A DNA stretch of 10,338 bases, from positions 1 to 10,338 of the forward strand of contig CAXBQO010000033.1 of assembly GCA_963977945.1 (NCBI GenBank). The letters are read 5' to 3'. A program made the position numbers and the translations under genes. The notes under the pieces are model-generated. The model searched no databases. It was not told where the DNA came from and worked only from the letters and a program-made list of their open reading frames with translations. Shown in pieces: positions 7,021 through 10,338 of the stretch; position 1 is the stretch's first letter, and every line of letters begins with the position of its first letter. The DNA is from CALMJB01 sp963977945. GTDB lineage: Bacteria > Actinomycetota > Actinomycetes > Nanopelagicales > Nanopelagicaceae.

Positions 7021-8310
7021 TTAGGCCTTACCTGCATCGTATGCAGCTTGTAGACCCTTTGCTAATCCAGCGTTGTCTTTTGCTCCGCCAGAGAAGTACT
7101 TACCAACAGCTGAGTTATAAGCAGCCATCAGTGCGTTGTTGCCGTTTACACCGTGAACAGTTGAACCGACCAAACGATCAGTCTTCCATTGTGCAGCAGC
7201 AGCCTTTAGATAATCATCGTACAAAGATAGATCAGAGTCAGTACGTACTGAGATTGATCCCTTCTTTGGATTGAATGCATCCTGACCATCCTTGGATCCG
7301 CAAACCTTCAACCATGCAATTGCACCGTTGCGGTGTGGAGCTCCAACTGGAAGTGTGAAGGAGTCTGACAACCACTGATAAACATTGGTGTTTCCATCCT
7401 TCATTGGTGCTGGAGCCCAGGTGTAATCAGTACCTAGCTTCAGACCATCAGATTGCCATTGAGCAGATGCCCAGTCACCCATGATGAAGAAACCAGCTTT
7501 GCCGGAAGTTACAAGTTTTCCAGCATCTGGCCAATCAAGGTTGGCAGCGCCCTTATTTCCATAGGAAAGAATCTTTTGGAAGTTCTTGATTCCTTCTGCA
7601 ACTTCTGGACCTGTCCATGAAGTTGTTCCTTTGTATAGACCTTCAAACTTGTCTGGTCCTAGAGTTGCAAGCAATGTCCAGTCCAACAAGTGTGCGATAG
7701 CCCAGTCACCTTTACCGGCAAGTGCGATTCCATCAATGCCTGACTTCTTGAATTTATCAAGATCGGCAAAGAACTCATCAAGAGTTTTTGGAGCAGCAGT
7801 AACTCCTGCTTTTTGAGCAGCTGCTGGATTCCACCATAGAACGTTTGCACGGTGAATGTTCACTGGAACGGAATAAATTTTTCCGTCAACAGTTAAAGTC
7901 TTGATCAAATCAGCTGGGAAAATCTTGTCCCAACCTTCTTCTTGATACAAGAAAGTTAGATCTTCTAATTTACCGGTGCGAACATAACCATCAAGCTCCA
8001 TACCAGCGTGTGCTTGGAATGAATCAGGTGGATTGTTAGCTTCTAGACGGCTAGCTAAAACAGCTTTCGCGTTTACACCAGCACCACCAGCAACAGCAGC
8101 ATTAATGAACTCTGTGTTTGGATTTTGTTTCTTAAACACATCGATCATGCCCTGTAGACCAGCAGCTTCTCCGCCTGATGCCCACCAGGTAAAGATTTCA
8201 AATTGCTTATCTGTGTTTTTGGTCGATGACTTGCTTGATGATGAACATCCAGTTGCAATTAAAGCAACTGCAGCAAGAGCAGCGACAAGACGCAGAGAGT
8301 TTTTGCGCAT
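7021..8310 (-). CDS. Sugar ABC transporter substrate-binding lipoprotein (CUT1, glucose/galactose-binding-like)
   Basis: A secreted lipid-anchored receptor that captures a sugar for the two permeases. I start it at ATG 8310, not the possible ATG 8343. GGAGAAG (8314-8320) lies at ideal spacing, and this start gives a clean lipoprotein signal: MRKN, a hydrophobic core, then IATGC with lipidated C22. A low-complexity serine/lysine linker follows. The mature part begins FTWWASGGEAAGLQGMIDVF and includes AVAGGAGVNAKAVL, NPPDSFQAHAG, VPVNIHRANVLWWN and MGDWASAQW. From memory these closely resemble Thermus/Pseudomonas-type glucose or glucose/galactose binding proteins of the CUT1 family. Length (429 residues) is normal. 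Codons favour TTC, AAC and ATC more than in the neighbouring enzyme genes, consistent with high expression. The exact ligand is not proven. Confidence 0.95.
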   Translation of the reverse strand: MRKNSLRLVAALAAVALIATGCSSSSKSSTKNTDKQFEIFTWWASGGEAAGLQGMIDVFKKQNPNTEFINAAVAGGAGVNAKAVLASRLEANNPPDSFQAHAGMELDGYVRTGKLEDLTFLYQEEGWDKIFPADLIKTLTVDGKIYSVPVNIHRANVLWWNPAAAQKAGVTAAPKTLDEFFADLDKFKKSGIDGIALAGKGDWAIAHLLDWTLLATLGPDKFEGLYKGTTSWTGPEVAEGIKNFQKILSYGNKGAANLDWPDAGKLVTSGKAGFFIMGDWASAQWQSDGLKLGTDYTWAPAPMKDGNTNVYQWLSDSFTLPVGAPHRNGAIAWLKVCGSKDGQDAFNPKKGSISVRTDSDLSLYDDYLKAAAAQWKTDRLVGSTVHGVNGNNALMAAYNSAVGKYFSGGAKDNAGLAKGLQAAYDAGKA

Positions 8311-8313
8311 TAA

Positions 8314-8320
8314 CTTCTCC
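8314..8320 (-). promoter_or_regulatory. Ribosome-binding site deciding the binding-protein start
   Basis: The minus strand reads GGAGAAG, followed by three bases and then ATG 8310. It favours this start over the in-frame ATG 8343, whose product would carry eleven extra residues ahead of a normal lipoprotein signal. Confidence 0.8.
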
Positions 8321-8339
8321 AATTTCTGCGAGAGTAACA

Positions 8340-8360
8340 GCACGTCGACGTCCGGCGTGC
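8340..8360. promoter_or_regulatory. Candidate operator in the transporter leader (palindrome within inverted repeat)
   Basis: ACGTCGACGT (8342-8351) is a perfect 10-base palindrome. It is overlapped by GCACG (8340-8344) and CGTGC (8356-8360), arms of a second inverted repeat. The site lies just downstream of the predicted leftward start of transcription, where a bound repressor would block initiation or elongation. It is clearly more GC-rich than the surrounding sequence. The protein that might bind is unknown. Confidence 0.45.
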
Positions 8361-8369
8361 TTGAGACGA

Positions 8370-8398
8370 ATCCTTTAAGTTTTGCCTGCCATAGTCAA
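8370..8398 (-). promoter_or_regulatory. Predicted sigma-70-type promoter of the transporter/catabolic operon
   Basis: The minus strand has TTGACT (8398-8393) as -35, a 17-base spacer and AAGGAT (8375-8370) as -10. The -35 matches TTGACA at five of six bases. The -10 matches TAGGAT, a frequent actinobacterial form, at five of six. Transcription would start near 8363, leaving a leader of about 50 bases before ATG 8310. Confidence 0.6.
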
Positions 8399-8410
8399 GA
8401 AATCGCAGGC
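8384..8410. promoter_or_regulatory. Inverted repeat flanking the -35 box, candidate operator
   Basis: GCCTGC (8384-8389) and GCAGGC (8405-8410) are perfect 6-base inverted arms separated by 15 bases. The predicted -35 (8393-8398) sits in the middle, so a dimeric regulator bound to both arms would cover it. The arms are one and a half helical turns plus a few bases apart, which is compatible with a dimer but proves nothing. Confidence 0.45.
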
Positions 8411-8488
8411 TCTCTGTGGGCGTCTTTACCTAAACGTTATAAACAAATGGTTATTAGATGAAAAACTCAACTGGTCTACGCTGTTCCA

Positions 8489-9175
8489 ATGTCCCCCGCC
8501 CCAAATGAGGCAGGTTTCAACGAGTTGAACCTCGATTTAGCCAAGCTTTCCACAATATTTACTGCCGCTTTAGCCTCTGACTGTTTGGATCAATTGGGTG
8601 CCAAAAATCAAGTACTCAAAAAAGATATTGAGATGATCTCAGGTGAAGGGGTAATGCTTGGTTTTGCCTTCCCAGTGAGAATGGAGGTGGTTGATAAAGC
8701 ACCTGAAATTCCTTATGTGGGATTACTTAAAGCGCTTGATGCAATTGGTAAAGACCAAGTTTTTGTTTCACCTGCAAATAGATTGGAACGAGCAGCGCTT
8801 TGGGGTGAATTGTTATCAACTGCCTGCAAACATAAAAGTGTGGCTGGTTCATTAACTGATGGCCAGGTAAGAGATGTGGTTCGCTGTCGGGCTTTAGGGT
8901 TTAAAGTTTTTGGCGCTGGAACATTGCCGCTTGATATTAATGGCAGGTTTGAAGTTGTCGAACACAATGTGCCATGTGAAATCGATGGTGTAAAAATAAA
9001 TCCTGGTGATTTAATTGTTGGAGATATAGACGGAGTTGTAATAGTTCCAAAAAAATTAATTGCTGAAGTAGTTCGGCGAGTAGAAGAGAAAAATTCCGGT
9101 GAAGATCTTTTCCGGAAAGCGGTTAGAGAAGGTATGGCACCAAGTGAAGCCTTCGCAAAGTACAAAGTTTTATGA
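8489..9175 (+). CDS. RraA-like / class II HMG-CHA aldolase family protein
   Basis: A 228-residue protein of the RraA fold. Members are either RNase E inhibitors (RraA proper) or metal-dependent aldolases/decarboxylases of branched keto-acids (HMG/CHA aldolase). The family core WGELLSTA (105-112) and DGQVRD (124-129) are present, followed by GDIDGVVIVP (178-187). E107, then 20 residues, then R128-D129 reproduces the acidic-x20-RD metal/active-site spacing I recall for the aldolases, so an enzyme is more likely than an RNase E regulator. The ATG at 8489 has no ribosome-binding site. An in-frame TTG at 8525, preceded by GAGGCAGG (8507-8514), is a credible alternative and would give 216 residues, starting closer to the usual family N-terminus. 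The gene is first in the rightward operon and overlaps the next by 4 bases. The substrate is unknown; a keto-acid made by the sugar pathway is plausible. Confidence 0.85.
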   Translation: MSPAPNEAGFNELNLDLAKLSTIFTAALASDCLDQLGAKNQVLKKDIEMISGEGVMLGFAFPVRMEVVDKAPEIPYVGLLKALDAIGKDQVFVSPANRLERAALWGELLSTACKHKSVAGSLTDGQVRDVVRCRALGFKVFGAGTLPLDINGRFEVVEHNVPCEIDGVKINPGDLIVGDIDGVVIVPKKLIAEVVRRVEEKNSGEDLFRKAVREGMAPSEAFAKYKVL

Positions 9176-9918
9176 TGAACGCACACAAATCAGAAGGAAT
9201 TAAAACTGGTAAAACTCGCCAAACTCATAAAACTATTGTGCAAGTTTCGCTTGATTTAACCGATATAAATGAAGCGCTGGAAATGGCGCACACCGCGATG
9301 CGCGCTGGGGTTGATTGGCTAGAAGCTGGCACACCTTTTATATTGGCTGAAGGTTTGCATGGAGTGCGGGCATTGCGAAAAGAATTTCCAACCACACCAA
9401 TTGTTGCCGATTTAAAAACTATGGATGGTGGTTATTTAGAAGCAGAGATGATGGCAAAAGCTGGTGCGACCCATGTTGTTGTAATGGCGAGATCACATCC
9501 AGAAACTATTAAGTGTGTAGTGCAAGCTGGAAAAGATTATGGCGTAAAAGTTATGGGTGACAATCTTGGCTGTCCCGATATGGTGCAAGGGGCAAGAGAA
9601 TTAGAAGAACTTGGTTGTGACATGGTGATTCACCATATTGGTTATGACGAACGGCGCGGAATTGCTGCCCGTGGTGAACGCGCACCAAATCCATTAGATA
9701 AATTAAAAGAGGTTGTGCAAGCGGTAAATATTCCGGTGCAAGCAGTTGGTGGATTATCACTTGAACAAGCAATTGCTTGTCCATCTTATGGTGCGCCATT
9801 AGTCGTAATCGGTGCGCCACTTGCAATAGATGCAGATTCATTTTCTGCCGGATCTGGAAATGTTGAAGAAGTATTACGAAAAATTTGCGAAAAAGTTCAT
9901 GCGTACGGAGAGGTGTAA
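9172..9918 (+). CDS. Hexulose-6-phosphate-synthase-like protein (HUMPS, orotidine-decarboxylase superfamily)
   Basis: A 248-residue TIM-barrel protein related to 3-hexulose-6-phosphate synthase (HPS) and 3-keto-L-gulonate-6-phosphate decarboxylase. It shows VQVSLDLTD (23-31), VDWLEAGTP (47-55), the catalytic D80-x-K82-x-x-D85 (ADLKTMD) and GG at 193-194. The second phosphate-loop position, usually a Gly-Gly or Gly-Arg step, reads IGAP (213-216). IHHIGYDERRG (153-163) also departs from the usual VHVG-D form. The conserved D-K-D makes a catalytic Mg-dependent enzyme likely, but the product is uncertain. No 6-phospho-3-hexuloisomerase is seen nearby, which weakens a formaldehyde-fixing role. ATG 9172 overlaps the RraA-like stop by 4 bases; ATG 9175 is an equally possible start. 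The first 20 residues are an extra basic N-terminal extension. It is probably co-translated with the RraA-like protein. Confidence 0.82.
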   Translation: MMNAHKSEGIKTGKTRQTHKTIVQVSLDLTDINEALEMAHTAMRAGVDWLEAGTPFILAEGLHGVRALRKEFPTTPIVADLKTMDGGYLEAEMMAKAGATHVVVMARSHPETIKCVVQAGKDYGVKVMGDNLGCPDMVQGARELEELGCDMVIHHIGYDERRGIAARGERAPNPLDKLKEVVQAVNIPVQAVGGLSLEQAIACPSYGAPLVVIGAPLAIDADSFSAGSGNVEEVLRKICEKVHAYGEV

Positions 9919-9930
9919 AGGCGAAAGTTT

Positions 9931-10338
9931 ATGAAATCTGCTGCTGTTGTAAATTTTTCATCGCAACCTTTAAGTGTGGAATTACGTGAAGTTGAAAAAC
10001 CAGTTGCCGGCGATGATGATGTAATTTTGCAGGTAGAAGCGGTGAGTGTTTGTGGTTCTGATTTACATCAGTGGCATGGCACTAACTCTTGGGCTGTTAA
10101 TTATCCAGTCGTGCTTGGGCATGAATTCTGCGGTCACATCGCCGAGCTTGGAAAAAATGTAAAAGCGCAAGGCAAATGGAAAGAGGGCGACCGGGTAGTT
10201 ACCGAAACTGCGGCGGTAATTGATTCTGATAACCCGTTATCGCGGCAAGGTAAGTACAACTTAGATCCAAATCGAAAAGGATTTGGTTATGGCGTTGATG
10301 GCGGAATGACCAGATACGCAAAAGTTGCTTCCAGATTG
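9931..10338 (+). CDS. Medium-chain zinc-type dehydrogenase, N-terminal 136 codons (partial, runs off right edge)
   Basis: The frame opens at ATG 9931, 12 bases after the HUMPS gene, with AAGG about nine bases ahead, and remains open to the window end. It encodes the GroES-like catalytic domain of the alcohol/polyol dehydrogenase family. VCGSDLH (40-46) carries catalytic-zinc ligand C41 and LGHEF (62-66) carries H64-E65; GDRVV (86-90) follows. The structural-zinc lobe is recognisable from QGKYNL and RKGFGYG, but its four cysteines are replaced by D98, N101, S104 and D112, at exactly the C-x2-C-x2-C-x7-C spacing. So a catalytic zinc is likely and the second zinc is not. The NAD-binding domain lies outside the window. 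It should oxidise a polyol or sugar derivative; the substrate is unknown. It is third in the rightward operon. Confidence 0.88.
   Translation, partial: MKSAAVVNFSSQPLSVELREVEKPVAGDDDVILQVEAVSVCGSDLHQWHGTNSWAVNYPVVLGHEFCGHIAELGKNVKAQGKWKEGDRVVTETAAVIDSDNPLSRQGKYNLDPNRKGFGYGVDGGMTRYAKVASRL

Larger units (their letters stand above)
8311..8488. promoter_or_regulatory. Divergent control region between the two operons
   Basis: These 178 bases separate the leftward transporter operon from the rightward RraA/HUMPS/dehydrogenase operon. They contain a good leftward promoter, a 27-base inverted repeat centred on its -35, a 10-base palindrome within a wider inverted repeat in its leader, and an AACGTT (8433-8438) that resembles the centre of LacI-family operators. 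I could not find a convincing rightward -35/-10 pair. No regulator gene lies in the window. Confidence 0.7.

Noticed and set aside
8431..8460. A rightward promoter for the RraA-like gene using TTTACC and TATTAG
   Set aside because: The spacing would be about 21 bases and both boxes are weak. I could not support a specific rightward promoter.
8033..8461. A 142-codon open frame antisense to the binding-protein N-terminus and promoter
   Set aside because: It lies opposite a well-supported lipoprotein gene, shows no domain or ribosome-binding site, and runs through the promoter region. It is a frame shadow.
8713..9186. A 157-codon minus-strand frame opposite the RraA-like gene
   Set aside because: Its translation is low-complexity Thr/Ser/Pro-rich, as expected from the complement of a real coding frame. 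The plus-strand frame has clear RraA motifs.
9172..9918. Calling the HUMPS gene a formaldehyde-fixing hexulose-6-phosphate synthase (hxlA)
   Set aside because: No hexuloisomerase is visible, the phosphate loop differs and the context is sugar-acid catabolism, so a specific symbol is not justified.
1..10338. CRISPR arrays, tRNA/rRNA genes, insertion sequences, integrase or phage genes
   Set aside because: No regularly spaced repeats, cloverleaf-like sequences, transposase motifs or terminal inverted repeats were seen. Coding genes fill nearly all of the window.

Overview
The window looks like chromosome from a small-genome, AT-rich actinobacterium, most likely a freshwater Nanopelagicales (acI, Planktophila-like) lineage. 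The basis is an actinobacterial LysX-type membrane domain, strongly A/T-biased codons, very tight gene packing with repeated 4-base start/stop overlaps, and a CUT1 sugar transporter with no ATPase gene of its own. This placement is inferred, not proven.

Layout. Bases 1-918 (minus strand) hold the N-terminal 306 codons of a LysX/MprF-like membrane protein that runs off the left edge. Bases 994-8310 (minus strand) form one eight-gene sugar uptake and catabolism operon. In transcription order it encodes a lipoprotein sugar-binding protein, two ABC permeases, an SMP-30/gluconolactonase-type lactonase, a PfkB-type 2-keto-3-deoxygluconate kinase, a KDPG/KDPGal aldolase and two tandem paralogous short-chain dehydrogenases (SDRs). 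A strong intercistronic terminator hairpin sits just after the binding-protein gene. Bases 8311-8488 are a compact divergent control region with a good leftward promoter and several inverted repeats. Bases 8489-10338 (plus strand) carry the opposite arm: an RraA-like aldolase-family protein, a hexulose-6-phosphate-synthase-like (HUMPS) protein overlapping it by 4 bases, and the start of a medium-chain zinc dehydrogenase that leaves the right edge.

How the genes may work together. The transporter imports a sugar. An SDR oxidises it to a lactone and the SMP-30 protein opens the lactone to an aldonate. A dehydratase not present in the window would give a 2-keto-3-deoxy acid. The kinase and aldolase then yield pyruvate and glyceraldehyde 3-phosphate. 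This is an Entner-Doudoroff or De Ley-Doudoroff type of route, and the actual sugar is not determined. The second SDR and the plus-strand trio probably handle a related or side-branch substrate.

The least ordinary part is the plus-strand trio. It pairs RraA-like and HUMPS proteins outside an obvious formaldehyde-fixation context, the HUMPS protein has an altered phosphate loop, and the dehydrogenase has lost all four structural-zinc cysteines while keeping its catalytic-zinc motif. No CRISPR array, tRNA, rRNA, insertion sequence or phage gene was seen.
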